A stretch of 64,000 bases of DNA from Undaria pinnatifida. Taxonomy: Eukaryota > Sar > Phaeophyceae > Laminariales > Alariaceae. Positions 21,401 to 29,200 of the stretch are shown here, piece after piece. A program made the translations under genes and the position numbers. Below the pieces are notes generated by a model. The model ran no database searches and was not told the origin of the DNA. It saw only the letters and a program-made list of their open reading frames with translations. How positions within the stretch are numbered: the first letter of the stretch is position 1; each line of letters starts with the position of its first letter. The stretch covers positions 689,501-753,500 of the forward strand of contig JABAKD010000028.1 of the NCBI GenBank assembly GCA_012845835.1, given 5' to 3'.

Positions 21401-22602
21401 AGGGGGGCGCGGGGGGAGGGGCGGGGCGCAGGCGAGGCGCCGCCCCCTCCGGCTCAAGGATGAGCTGCGGCGGGGCGCGAAGGAGGAGGAAGGTCTCCCG
21501 GATGAGGTACGGGCGTTCCGGAGCCGGGTGCGCGCAGTGGTGAAGGGTTTCTCGGGGGAGGCGTTCGCTGTGCACTTTCGAGATCCTGTGGACCTTGTGG
21601 CTTACCCGAACTATGTGGACGTTGTGGCCGAGCCGATGGACCTGTCGACTATTCTGTTCAAGCTACGGAGCGGGGAATACGACTCTCGAGAGGTGAGGGG
21701 GGTTGGTGGTGGGTGGTGGTGGTGGCGGTGGTGGTTGTGGTTGCGTTGTGAGCGATACACCTTTTCTCCTTGATGAGCCTGTCTTCGTTTTGGGTTGTAC
21801 TGTAAGCGATAATCTTTACCGCTATTATTTCGTGGGAGCAGTTTTTTTTTTCTTGTTGGGCAAGGCTGTTTTTCTCGTGTTTTTTGCGCGGATTCGGGGG
21901 AGCTCGCTTGGGAACGTGCGCCTCTTGCATCGAAACGTGATACAGTCGGGCCTCACCGTGCTCTCCTTTCCCGCTCCTCCCTCCCTCCCTCCGTGTCTCC
22001 CTCCCCCGTTTATGCTCACTTCGCTGCTCCGCACCCGCGTTCGTGTTTTTTCTTCTCTTATATTCCTTTCTTTTTTTTTCGTCTCTTTTGCTCTTTGTTT
22101 TTTTTTCTCTATTTGTTGGTGCTTTTTTGTTTTTGTTTCTTATCGGCTTTGTTTGCTTCTTTTTTTTTTTCGAAACGTTTATTTGTATGCGCGCGACAAC
22201 AAAAAGGGTCGGAATCTCCTGCTGCGGGACATCAACCTCATCCACGAAAACTGCGAAACCTTCAACGGGAGGGGAGTGCTCATATCGCAAAATGCGCACC
22301 TCGTGGCCCGAACTTTCATCGGCTACCTAGACGAGCAAGGATTTGGAGGCGGTGCGTCAATGGGGGGAGCCGGGGCGGGGCGGGGCGGGAGTATTTACAG
22401 TAGCTACGGGGGTGGGGCGGAGGACGTGTGTCCCGCCTGCGGTGTGCGCTTTGAGGGAGGGGTGGAGGGAGGGGTGCCGGTATTGTCGTGTCAAGCTTGT
22501 GGTGTAACGCACCACGCTATCTGTGTTGTGGATGGGAAGATGGGGAGGGGGGGGATCCCGGAAGACCCGTGGGTGTGCGTTGCCTGCGGCCGAGAAAACT
22601 AA
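222..22602 (+). CDS. Giant DDT/WHIM/bromodomain/PHD/CXXC chromatin-reader protein (5' partial, 24 exons)
   Basis: Exons read by eye: 222-428, 1248-1387, 1864-2601, 2900-3011, 3772-4296, 4826-4975, 5351-5560, 5847-6641, 9399-9644, 9993-10109, 10870-11007, 11595-11963, 12511-12764, 13134-13236, 13565-13714, 14131-14310, 15001-15930, 16658-16804, 17036-17287, 17688-17825, 18068-18286, 18579-18879, 20169-21692, 22207-22602. All borders are GT/AG and phases match, giving one frame of about 2780 codons ending in TAA. One join is uncertain: the exon ending at 18286 meets the next in frame only if the donor is two bases later (GTGTGA at 18289) with acceptor 18578, or if the acceptor is at 18594. Domains are listed separately. 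The order resembles the ISWI-partner BAZ/ACF1 family and plant MBD9-like proteins, so a nuclear role in reading histone marks and recruiting a remodeller is inferred. The first exon starts after an acceptor at 220-221, so the gene begins outside the window. Gly/Ser/Glu-rich linkers make it unusually long. Confidence 0.88.
246..299 (+). other. Basic stretch, probable nuclear localisation signal
   Basis: The first visible exon reads GGRKRKKSHHGGKVKREH after a strong acceptor (TTTATTTCAG). Two Lys/Arg clusters about ten residues apart fit a bipartite nuclear import signal. A glycine-rich tail follows. Confidence 0.55.
588..1097 (+). repeat. (GTTT)n microsatellite with a (GCTTGTTT)n core
   Basis: About 500 bases in the intron 429-1247: a pure GTTT block, a middle block about 775-902 where every other unit is GCTT, then pure GTTT again. 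Long open frames across it are artefacts of the 4-base period. Confidence 0.98.
1431..1495 (+). repeat. Interstitial CCCTAA-type telomere-like repeat
   Basis: Imperfect CCCTAACCC units lie just downstream of the donor at 1388, with another short piece near 1800-1812. They are too short and impure for a chromosome end. Confidence 0.7.
2148..2601 (+). other. DDT domain with a large low-complexity insert
   Basis: The motif VWNALCVLPRPMGLRPP followed by TLDQLMQAI matches the first helices of DDT domains (VWxFLxxF...LGLxPFxLxxLExAL), and AQALVDGVCMSIVRVLSID matches the closing helix. Between them lies roughly 85 residues of Gly/Glu/Arg-rich sequence absent from typical DDT domains. DDT domains pair with WHIM motifs to bind ISWI-type ATPases and linker DNA. 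Confidence 0.75.
2900..3011 (+). other. WHIM1 motif exon
   Basis: This 112-base exon encodes VVNQMTWPELARQCIVAN, close to the WHIM1 consensus (LTWPEvLRqYL). The upstream DDT exon ends in phase 2 with AG and this exon supplies C, giving Ser at the join. DDT plus WHIM1 in direct succession is the signature of ISWI-partner proteins. Confidence 0.75.
3470..3765 (+). repeat. ACCAAC/ACCACC C-rich minisatellite ending in the acceptor
   Basis: Almost G-free run of ACCAAC, ACCATC and CCCCC words in intron 3012-3771. It doubles as an extended pyrimidine-rich approach to the acceptor at 3770-3771. Confidence 0.85.
3772..4296 (+). other. Linker exon with acidic tail
   Basis: A 525-base phase-0 exon starting MTKEYLRMPD, with a helical segment (VRGLERHWTTERPANLLLRR) and ending in almost pure Asp/Glu (about 4200-4296). 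Acidic tracts in chromatin proteins often contact histones; that role is inferred here. Confidence 0.7.
4826..5930 (+). other. Bromodomain 1, divergent, over three exons
   Basis: Exons 4826-4975, 5351-5560 and the start of 5847-6641 encode VVLREIARHKSSGFFLFPV, then VPKYFAVIEKPITVLSLLED, then FAISVRRMWENCWSYNHEG. This follows the bromodomain order: helix Z, the ZA loop with Pro, and a helix-B Asn-Tyr (YN) at the acetyl-lysine pocket. The usual Tyr-Pro-x-Tyr is degenerate and an acidic/glycine insert sits before helix B, so acetyl-lysine binding is uncertain. Confidence 0.7.
4985..5160 (+). repeat. (GGTAGGGTA)n-type minisatellite
   Basis: Tandem GGTAG units directly after the donor at 4976 in intron 4976-5350. 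Confidence 0.9.
5967..6215 (+). other. PHD finger 1
   Basis: CSACGLSH, then VVCDCCDATYHLDCL, PPLREVP and WFCPACL give the full C4-H-C3 PHD pattern, including the conserved Trp before the final Cys pair. A Gly/Ser/Pro-rich loop of about 35 residues is inserted after the first Cys pair. PHD fingers of this type read histone H3 tails. Confidence 0.85.
7169..8798. mobile_element. Non-autonomous hAT element, 1630 bp
   Basis: The ends are inverted: CAGGGCTTTTCACGGGTC on the left and, read inwards from the right, CAGGGCTCTTCACGGGTC. An identical 8-base duplication GTAAAAAT flanks it (7161-7168 and 8799-8806). CAGGG-type ends plus an 8 bp target duplication are diagnostic of hAT transposons. Subterminal CGGGTCGGGTC arrays (7225-7340, 8635-8770) resemble transposase-binding repeats. 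No transposase reading frame is present. Inside, a roughly 220-base segment (about 7730-7965) is repeated at about 8055-8272. It lies wholly within intron 6642-9398 of the chromatin gene. Confidence 0.88.
7730..8272. repeat. Internal direct duplication of the hAT element
   Basis: Both copies contain the same CAG-rich stretch, then the same sequence ending near AGACTGCATAG (about 7965 and 8272). Between them is a 90-base spacer that includes a fragment of the GGCTGACGTCC repeat family at 7985-7995. Confidence 0.85.
10111..10610 (+). repeat. Degenerate (GGTT/GATT)n tract
   Basis: Starts as clean TTGGTTCG units at 10116 and decays into TTGGTTGATTGATTG words through most of intron 10110-10869. 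At 10834-10842 the intron also holds the recurrent word TACCTGGTA. Confidence 0.9.
10963..11697 (+). other. PHD finger 2, split by a 587-base intron
   Basis: CIVCWCPTSNIDASL ends the exon at 11007; ILMCDGCQGEVHLKSC...FYCRGCKARRE begins the next at 11595. Joined in phase 0 they restore a Cys4-His-Cys3 finger. The residue pattern CDGC..(E)VHLKSC is slightly shorter than in canonical PHDs. Confidence 0.75.
11410..11590 (+). repeat. (CCGAAAACCGGAAAA)n minisatellite
   Basis: A-rich tandem of CCGAAAA/CCGGAAAA words ending just before the acceptor at 11594. It replaces the normal polypyrimidine tract, so this acceptor has an unusually purine-rich approach. Confidence 0.9.
11975..12110 (+). repeat. 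Dispersed poly-G-headed repeat, copy 1
   Basis: Contains GACCACGCATTCCTTTCG and ACACCTCCAACATTTTGGCG after a G-rich head. Related copies lie at 12820-12900, 16160-16290 and 61330-61465. Confidence 0.75.
12712..13206 (+). other. CXXC-type zinc finger, split by an intron
   Basis: RRRCGNCVGCRAKSCDHC ends the exon at 12764 in phase 2; KYCLDSKKKNGPNKLKQLC and IKRRC follow from 13134. Eight Cys in the C-x2-C-x2-C-x4-C-x2-C-x2-C...C...C arrangement define the family, which binds unmethylated CpG DNA in MLL, DNMT1 and CFP1. The KFGG motif of many members is replaced by KKKNGP, so DNA binding is likely but its CpG preference is not assured. Confidence 0.85.
12782..12900 (+). repeat. Dispersed poly-G-headed repeat, copy 2
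   Basis: A run of about 35 near-pure G is followed by GTACTTG, TTGCCTCAGTCATTTGCCCA and CCCTTTCGAGGCGGAGCGCC, in intron 12765-13133. Confidence 0.8.
13275..13440 (+). repeat. Trinucleotide (CTACTG/TACTAC)n tract
   Basis: Compound tri- and hexanucleotide repeat of CTACTGTTG and ACTACTACT in intron 13237-13564. A TGTTGC-rich analogue occurs at 13738-13870 in the next intron. Confidence 0.9.
13565..14310 (+). other. Extended-PHD-like cysteine cluster, two exons
   Basis: Exon 13565-13714 has LPELECEYCFKREKELC and exon 14131-14310 has PTVHVTCAQNMFK. A leading C-x2-C and a later H-V-x-C-A-Q resemble the start and end of the extended PHD (zf-HC5HC2H) found in MLL/AF10-type proteins. Intervening Cys/His are fewer than expected and a Gly-rich loop is inserted, so this may be a degenerate or shortened version. 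Confidence 0.5.
14714..14800. mobile_element. Divergent TTAA MITE (87 bp) in an intron
   Basis: Flanked by TTAA at 14710-14713 and 14801-14804, with inverted ends TCC...GGA. The core GCACCCACGTTTGTTGGGGA and GGATTAGTGTGGGG aligns with the 82 bp TTAA MITE found elsewhere in this window. Confidence 0.6.
15001..15360 (+). other. WHIM2 (WSD-type) motif
   Basis: LPLGRDRHGRFYYRFPGD matches the WHIM2 core (PLGxDRxxRxYW), and VYENDGDLDSLVAWLNESG followed by EGPLRAALLRAF matches the helical region after it. In ISWI partners this part contacts DNA and the ATPase, which supports grouping the protein with BAZ/ACF1-like subunits. Confidence 0.75.
15388..15438 (+). repeat. Coding CAG tract (polyglutamine)
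   Basis: About 17 uninterrupted CAG codons in frame, followed by proline codons. A pure CAG run is prone to slippage, so the allele length is probably variable between strains. Confidence 0.9.
16003..16100 (-). repeat. Dispersed repeat R3, copy in intron 15931-16657
   Basis: On the minus strand it reads GTGCACGCCATGCC..GGTTGG(T)GAAAACCCGACGT and matches repeats at 29455-29565 and 50140-50255. Confidence 0.7.
16140..16290 (+). repeat. Dispersed poly-G-headed repeat, copy 3
   Basis: GGGGGGTACTCATTGTTGC, then GACCACGCATACCTTTCGAG and ATGGAGCACC, the same core as the copy at 61330-61465. Confidence 0.8.
18579..18879 (+). other. WHIM3-like / WSD C-terminal helical motif
   Basis: TTQELMEALLLLESCLDPKW followed by LKPWYRP and then LLRLSTPAAVGLHLFALDRA match the last conserved block of ISWI-partner and MBD9-like proteins (x-LxxxLxxLExxI...WL..W; A-x-T..QLAL.L..LDxAI). 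The exon's 3' half is the source of the decayed copies in the next intron. Its 5' border is one of two possibilities (18579 or 18595). Confidence 0.65.
19005..19105 (+). pseudogene. Decayed exon copy 1 (source 18781-18880)
   Basis: AGAAGATGCAGTCGACGTCG and GGCTGTCGACGCC match the exon closely. A small GGACGGC insertion and other changes break the frame, so it is not a usable exon. Confidence 0.85.
19475..19572 (+). pseudogene. Decayed exon copy 2 (source 18781-18880)
   Basis: GAAGTTGCAGCCGACGTCGT, then ATCGACGCCCGCGGCGGTGA and CTCCATCTCTTGGAGCTG match the same exon segment with more substitutions. It is followed by ACGATAAACTACTG instead of the donor. Confidence 0.85.
20169..20852 (+). other. 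Disordered Ser/Arg then Asp/Glu-rich region
   Basis: Start of the 1524-base exon. A basic Ser/Arg/Gly segment is followed by long Asp/Glu runs (about 20480-20695) encoded by GAC/GAG repeats, then a basic KKRRKK cluster. No folded domain is visible. Confidence 0.75.
20853..20936 (+). other. RanBP2-type zinc finger
   Basis: GTWTCPICTVSNVLENDKCE followed by LCSQRRP matches W-x-C-x2-C-x10-C-x2-C. These fingers bind ubiquitin or RNA in other proteins. The Thr-Val/Asn residues near the first knuckle do not settle which ligand applies. Confidence 0.9.
21487..22330 (+). other. Bromodomain 2, split by a 514-base intron
   Basis: AFRSRVRAVVKGF, then DPVDLVAYPNYVDVVAEPMD, then LSTILFKLRSGEYDSRE, then (exon 22207) LLLRDINLIHENCETFNGRG with the helix-B Asn-Cys-x-x-Phe-Asn. 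The YPNYVDVV..PMDL signature and the conserved Asn (FN) are intact, so acetyl-lysine binding is expected, unlike bromodomain 1. Confidence 0.88.
22426..22602 (+). other. C-terminal PHD finger 3
   Basis: VCPACGVRF, LSCQACGVTHHAICV and WVCVACGREN followed by TAA form a C4-H-C3 finger ending four residues before the stop. Together with bromodomain 2 it makes a bromodomain-PHD pair in reversed spacing relative to the first pair. Confidence 0.8.
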
Positions 22603-22830
22603 TAATAACTTGTAGTAGACTAAAAATCAAGTTGTTGTTATTTTTGTTGTTTCCTCTTGCGGTCGAGATAGCTACAGTAATAATGACAGAAGTAGACTAA
22701 AAATCGAGTTGTTTGAAAGCTGAGAAAACTAACAACTACTAGACTAAAACGCGTTGTTTTGTTTCGAGAGTTGGTAGAAGTAGCAACTACAGTAGTAGAC
22801 TAAATCAAGCTTTGGTTGTTATTTCTTTAT
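22603..22830 (+). repeat. Four-unit tandem repeat starting at the chromatin gene stop codon
   Basis: GTAGACTAAAAATCAAGTTG recurs in variants near 22614, 22690, 22738 and 22792. GAGAAAACTAA, which includes the stop codon, is repeated at 22721-22731. It probably forms the 3' untranslated region. Confidence 0.75.
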
Positions 22831-22904
22831 TTTTTGGTGAAACCGGCGAGCGGAAGGGAGACTCGCCGTTCGCGTAGTGGGGGGGTGGGAGCAAGGAATA
22901 TGTA

Positions 22905-23175
22905 CTCCTAACCCTAAGGCGGGGTAGGGGAGGTGTACTCCTGTAAAAACCCTCGGGTAGGGTTATCCCTAGGGTAAAGGTTATAACCCTAGTTTATAAC
23001 CCTAGGGTAGGGGTTAAAACCATACTGGTAGGGGTTAAACCATAGGTGTTAAACCCTAGGGTAGGGGTTTATAAACCCTAGGGTAGGGGTTAACCCTAGG
23101 GTAGGGGTTCCTAGGGGTTATAGGGTTATATAACCCTAGGGTAGGGGTTATCAACCCTAGGGTAGGGGTTCTAGG
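22905..23175 (+). repeat. CCCTAGGGTAGGGGTTA minisatellite
   Basis: About ten units of ACCCTAGGGTAGGGGTT with some broken ones. Each unit holds a small palindrome (AACCCTAGGGT). Telomere-like in composition but not CCCTAAA. Confidence 0.85.
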
Positions 23176-23936
23176 GTGTCGGGGGGGGTTGGGGGGGTGG
23201 GGGTGGTGGGTGGGTGTTTAGAGAGGCTGGGAGGAGGACAGGGCGACCACTCCCCCCCGTTGTTTTTCGCTTTGATTTGCGTGCCGAGATTGGTGTGCGT
23301 GTCTGGGTTGTGGTTTTCTTTTTTTAAACGGTGGCGGTGGCGGCGGTTGCGGTGGCGGCGGTCTGTTACGCCTGTACTTTTAAGGCGCATGGCGTGTTTT
23401 ATTTTAGGCCGTACGGCCGCGATCGTAGACGGTATCGAGACGGTGTGTTGGGGTGCGTGAGTTGGGAAGGGGGGCGAGGGTCACTACTCGCCGTCAGTGT
23501 TGCTTAGCAAAAGGCATTCGCGCAAGAGGAGGGGAGGGAGATGGAGGGGGTGGGGATGGAGGCGGGGTTGGGGTCGCTGCCGTTTGTGGTGCATATTATT
23601 ACAATGAAGAGGTTGACGTCGGGTTTTTTTATAGGTTTGATATCGCGTGTGTGCGTCTGGATTGCCCCAGCCGGCGCTACTCGTAGCAAGGCCTTGTACC
23701 GCATGCCTCACTACAACCGGTACGACCGATGATCGACCCGAATTCGAGGAGAGCACCTGTAACAAAGTGTGGGTTTTAACGTTGTGGGAGTGAATTCAAG
23801 TAGGGGAAAGGGGGGGGTGGACTACGAAATAGTTTCCGCGAGCGCGGCAGAAATTAGGGGGATGACCGGAGAGGGGCGGGGGCGGGGTTTGAGACTCGTC
23901 TGTTGGCGGGAAAAGAGGCGGATGAGGGACGGAGGA
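23176..23936. other. Gene-free stretch
   Basis: GGTGGCGGCGG-type low complexity at 23320-23365 and G-rich runs; nothing else recognised on either strand. Confidence 0.6.
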
Positions 23937-24065
23937 TGGGGTTATAAGCTCTTTTGGGGACCTCTTTTGCGGTGATAGCATCTTGGGGTATAACCTCTTG
24001 AGTTTCCTATGCGGTTGTAGCCTCTTGGGTTATAAGCTGTTGAGTTTCCTTGGCGGTGCCACCCT
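23937..24065 (+). repeat. Short tandem repeat of about 45 bp
   Basis: GGTTATAAGCTCTTTTGGGG, GGTATAACCTCTTGAGTTTC and GGTTATAAGCTGTTGAGTTT are successive units. Confidence 0.75.
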
Positions 24066-24344
24066 GAGCTCGGGTGACGGCGTGACCGGAGGAAGATACA
24101 ATAGTAACACGGCGCGCTCTAACGTGCGCCAAATACAACACATGGCGAGTCGGCGGTCTATGAATAGCGCTAAAATAATAATCGACCTCGTTTGACAAAA
24201 ATAAGATTGGCCCTTTTTGGAACTGCAACCTTCGTTTTTTGCGACAAACTGGTTGGAATGTGTGTGTGTTGGGGGGAAAAGTTGCAAGGGTTAAACGACA
24301 TGACTGGAGGGCTGGACACAACATGTGTACTATGCACATCACAT

Positions 24345-24525
24345 GCATGCATGCATGTATGCAGCATGACCCTGGCATTCAATGTTTTGCGAAGCTTAAC
24401 GCCTGTGGAACTTCGGAGAGACAAACAACAAGGTGTCATGCATGCATGTATGCAGCATGACACTGGCAACGTTTTGCGAAACTTAACGCCTGTGGGACTT
24501 CGGAGGGACGAACAACAAGGTGTCG
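24345..24525 (+). repeat. Two-unit direct repeat of about 87 bp
   Basis: ATGCATGTATGCAGCATGAC, TTAACGCCTGTGGAACTTCG and AACAACAAGGTGTC all recur in the second unit from about 24438. Each unit opens with alternating GCATGCATGC, a Z-DNA-prone word. Confidence 0.9.
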
Positions 24526-24935
24526 AAAAAGTTTGACGAGCACTACGGTATGGACCACACGAAGCAGCCCGAGCTACTACTGCTGAGGTAGGCATACGTG
24601 GTGTCCGAAGTGGCGTAGGCAGATCAGATGTAGGGCACACCCTGCAGCATGATGACAACGAGGCAGAAGCTCCCTCCTCGGCTGTGTTTTGCCTTGCGAG
24701 GGCTAAACAATGTTCGCCGTACATACTTGTACTAACGCTGCTTGCTGCAAGCGTTTGTTTCCTAAACGGTTGAAAGCACCGCAATAATAGTTATAAAATA
24801 GATGTGATGTTTTACCTAGCTCAAAATTCCCCACCTAAAGTATAAATACCAACACTTACCATTATAGTGGACAAAAAATAGGACACCTCCCAATAAAAAC
24901 TCACCCATATTGTCTAGTATATTACGAGTGCCAAC

Positions 24936-25390
24936 AACGCAGCTTGCAAAGATGAGTATTGACGAGAAATTCGTCGAACTCACGGCTGACGTCCTTGAAA
25001 AATAGTTTCAAAATAATGCTCGTTTTCTAGGTGGCTGTACCCGTGTGGGTCCCAAAAAAGAAAGGTTCTGCCGCGCTTGCCGAGGATTGGCAGCGACGAA
25101 CATATTGTAAAAAATGAAACTACACTCCAGCTGTGAGATCGAAGATTTCGTCGAAACTCATCTTTGCAAGCTGTTTGTGATACACCGATCGCGCGCATTA
25201 CGAGTTGTGTGTCCTCATCAAGGATATAGGTCGGCGACTCCCCTTACAACTACAGTGTAGCTATCAAGGTCAACAGGGTGATTTTAGTCAGTCTGTGCGC
25301 GGAAACTACTCGTTTCTAAGGGGGACAAAATCTGACAGCTGTGGAGGGAAATGTATCCTTTTATCAACGTGAATAAGACATATTATACTA
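24936..25390. mobile_element. Inverted-repeat element of the CATCTTTGCAAGCTG family
   Basis: The left arm (24938-25000) reads CAGCTTGCAAAGATGAG...CTCACGGCTGACGTCC; the right arm (25125-25175) is its inverse, CAGCTGTGAGATCG...CTCATCTTTGCAAGCTG. The right side continues with a module (GTGTGTCCTCATCAAGGATA, GGTCAACAGGGTGATTTT, GTGCGCGGAAACTA) shared with 54150-54410, 56510-56780 and 60180-60440. No reading frame inside. A small foldback/TIR element is the simplest reading. Confidence 0.65.
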
Positions 25391-26280
25391 TCAAGACCAT
25401 GATTGGAAAAAAGGACATGCATGTATTATAGTATGCAGCGATTATGTGGCCGACGATTTCGCAATAATAATATTGGCTCCCCGTGCTTTCAGTGTCGGTG
25501 GTCTTTCACACTGCACCTACAAACAGCAGTCTAGACTACATACTGAACTACTTTCAGCTGCTCAACCAAGCAAGGCAAGCAGAATGAATGTAGTACCAGG
25601 TAGTACCTGGTAGTACTACTATGTGGTGTGTGCCTCTCCCCGTTGCGCATGAAATCGTCCAGCATTAATATTAATTACTCCTAAGTTCCTAAGCGCGCCT
25701 GCTACATTGTGATGGCAGCGTGTTCCCGACGTTGCTCATATTTCGCGCCGTCAGTTCGCACTGACTAACCGGCTAACCGATGAACGGCAATGTCGCGTGT
25801 GTATATACGCGCGCCCGCTCTCCTCTTTCTTGGTGTCAACGAAAGAAAGGCAAACGACAGCAGCAGCACCATTATTATTGTCCATAGTCGTCAGTCATCG
25901 TTGACATTAATTTTTAAATTGGTCCAGAATCTAGGAGCTTCACCACCGGATGACCAGGTCCGTTGGGCTACGTATCGGCTGAGAGGTTTCGCCAGCGTAC
26001 AACGTACACGCAAGTGTACGGTAGGTACTCGCGTACGTTACCGGCTGCACATCACACGTTTACACGTTTGTTTGCGTCGTAGATCGAAATTAAAACACTA
26101 AAAATGTAACGTAAAAAAAGCCCTTTTCCCACAAGAAAAACGCGATTTCTACAAGTGGAACACCACCGATTATCGATTTCTGCTCTCTGGGCTCTGTGGG
26201 CCTGTGGGCTGCGGGCATTGGGTGCGTGGGCCTACAGAGTACAGCGAACATCGAAGCCGCTTGCTGTAGGGAACGAGGTC
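25391..26280 (+). other. Upstream region of the uL22 gene
   Basis: No coding sequence seen. At 25594-25612 the word TACCAGGTA is followed directly by TACCTGGTA. No confident promoter element can be named; GTGTATATACGCG at 25799-25811 is only a weak TATA-like word. An in-frame ATG at 26155 exists but the one at 26281 starts a better targeting sequence. Confidence 0.4.
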
Positions 26281-29200
26281 ATGCACTGCTTACGCTCTCT
26301 TCGCATAGCCTCGCTAGGCCCTGCTAGCGTGCGCCTTGGTAGGCGGACAGGGTTGCGAGACGGCAAGAGCGTTTCATGCATCACGGGCAGCAGCATTAGC
26401 AACAACTTCGAGGGCAATGCTATAGGCGCTGGCAGAGTGGCCTGCCTGGGCACGATCGCGAAGAGACACGAGGACATCCCGAAGAGAATCTACCAGAGTG
26501 CGCCGAAGCGAAGGCACGGGAAGAACGCAGGGATGCGCAAGTGGTCCACGCCCAACAACAAGACCGCGAACATCGCTGCTGAATCGTCAGCAGCAGCAGC
26601 AACAGAAGGGGACAACAGCAGTGCCCAGCAGGAAGACATGCTGGCCCTGGGGAGAGGGGGCGGAAGAGCACGAGGGGCCGAGGATCTACGGGAAATTAGC
26701 ACCTCACTCAAGGAGATTAGGGTCAGCCCGTGGAGCCTCAACTTGCTGGCGAAGCTGGTGAGGGGTCTGCCTGTTGTGGAGGCGTCTGCGCAGCTGCAGT
26801 TCTGCAAAAAGAAGCACACCAGCACCGTCCGCAAAGCCATCCAGGTGGGCCCCCGTGTTCTTGCTGTCATGCCACCTTACAAGGTTTCTGCGGCTGATGC
26901 CGCAACTATCAACAGGAGGTAGCCGTCGTTAAACGAACAGCAGCGTTTAATGTTGGACGTTGTTTAGTACGAGTTCCTACTTGACACCTTGCCTGCGTGG
27001 GGCTTGCTGCCCCGGCGAAGCCTCTGAGCGAAAGGTGAGTCTCGCGCTCCGCCTTGAGTTCCGCCAGTCAAAGCCGTTCGCTCGGCGCCTGCGGCGGAGC
27101 CGCACACCCGACGCGCAGCGCCCAGGTCTGCTCCGACCCCTTGCCCCATACTTTGCCGCAGCGCCCCCTCGAAAACGTGCTTTTTTCGGAGCCCTTTAAA
27201 TTCTTGGATAGCTTCTTAGTTTCTCGGTTGAAGCCCAACCGTTTTCGGCGTTGGTGTTGTAGAGCAACACGATTTGGAACTCGCAGTCTCGGCCATCGAC
27301 GCCAATGTGCAGAGCTTTGCTCTGGTCCGGCTGCTCTTTTAAATCAATTTGTCAGGCTTTCACGCGTGGGGCAAACCACGGTCTGCCTGACCTAGATCAT
27401 ACAGGTCAGTTGGTTGGGATATATGGGTAATATTTTACCTGGTATAGTGTGTATACTGCAGATCATCACGTGGAAACGTACACAGATCACTCAGGTCGAA
27501 CTGCGGCAGTAGATCAGATTTGTGCTTGCTCACAAGCCTTGGGCACACGCGTGATAACATGGCCGCACCCTGCTCACTACTGCAGAAACATGTACCTGGT
27601 ACAGATCATCCAGATTGTGTAGATCGACCCCAAGAAAACTTTTCAGACGATGCAGATCCGTGAAAATGATCTGTGTCACCTGTGCAGTAATCTGCTCATT
27701 CCGGCGTGTGCAAACTTTCGAGGGGGCCCTGGAACAGAGTATGGGGCCAAGGGGTTGGTGCAAACGTGCGCGCTTTTTGGTCGGGCGTGCGGCTCCGGCG
27801 AGGCGAGGCTGAGCGAAAGACTGAGCTGGTGGGACGCACGGCGGGGCGCGAGGGTCAACAAGAGAGAAACAAACCGAACTACGAAAATGCCCGCCACAGG
27901 GTGGCGCCATGTAATATTGTGGCTTCGCTTCGAAAATGAGGCTACCGCTGCTCTGCAGTGATGCATGACCGCCAATCACTTGTTTACATAGTTGTCGCGC
28001 AGCGGCAGCCTAATTTTTGAAGCGAAACCGCCAAAATTCATCGCTTCACCTTGTGGCAGATGTTGTCGTACTTTGTTTTGCTCTCTTGCTGAGCCTCGCG
28101 CTCCGCCATGCGTCCCGCGAGCTCAGCCTTTCGCTCAGCGGCTTCACCGGAGCTGCACACTCGACGCGCAGCACGCAGGTCTGCTTCGATTCCTTGCTCC
28201 CATTCTGTGCTGCAGCACTCTCTTGCGCAAGTCGAACAGATCGGATCACTGTCAGATACACAGATGATTGTCACGGATCTGCATGATCTGAACATGTTTC
28301 CATGGAGTTGATCTGCAAAATCTGAATGAGCTCTGGGTGTTTTCCGCAGCAGCAGTGATGCTGCAGAGTGTGGCCATGTTATCATGCGTGGGCCGGGAAC
28401 TGTAAGGACATTGTAGTCTGATTTGGTGCGACCTTTGTGATCTGTACTCGTTTCCGCATAATGATGTGTGGTATATGCATGATACCAAGTTGCGTCACGC
28501 CAGCTCAGCGACCTCCCCCCACCCCCCTCCAATCGCCCGCCACATCCAGATACTGCGCGATCGACGCTCTTAGCTTCATTCCCTTTTGAAACAAATCTGT
28601 CCGTTGACGACACTCACGCCTCTTAACGCCTTTACAACTGGGGCCCCCTTTGGGGGAATATTTACTTGGATTAAGTATGGGGAAGGACTTTTGGGGTTCT
28701 AAACGGGTTAACGGACAGCCGTCAAGGACCACCACACACGAAAACTAGTACATTGTTGTCTGAAGAAGCCTTGACGCGACAACACTAGACTGTCACCCGA
28801 CATATTTGCTTTAACGGCTGCATGTTCTTCGAACGCACTCCTTCCTCGTCACCTCCCCTCCCCCCGTCCCCCCCGTCCCCGTCCCCCCTTGCCACCCCCC
28901 CACCCCCTCCTGAGCTAGACCACCAAGGTACCCACCGGGACACTAAGAAAAAAAAAAACTGATTCACGCTTCTCTTTTTGAGGGGCCAGGCAGGGGGGGT
29001 TTACTAAAACCAAGTAAAAAGAAGGAAAACTTGGAAAAAAAACACCGTCATTTTCTTAAATCCTACAGGAATAAGAACGCTCCGATTGATTTTTCTTTTT
29101 GACCTTCCTAGAAGTATGTCTCCGTTTTCTCTTTTTGTGTGCTCCCCTGTGGTACCTTTTTTTTTTCTCCTCGATTTTGTATTTTGGCGGCAGCCGAGAT

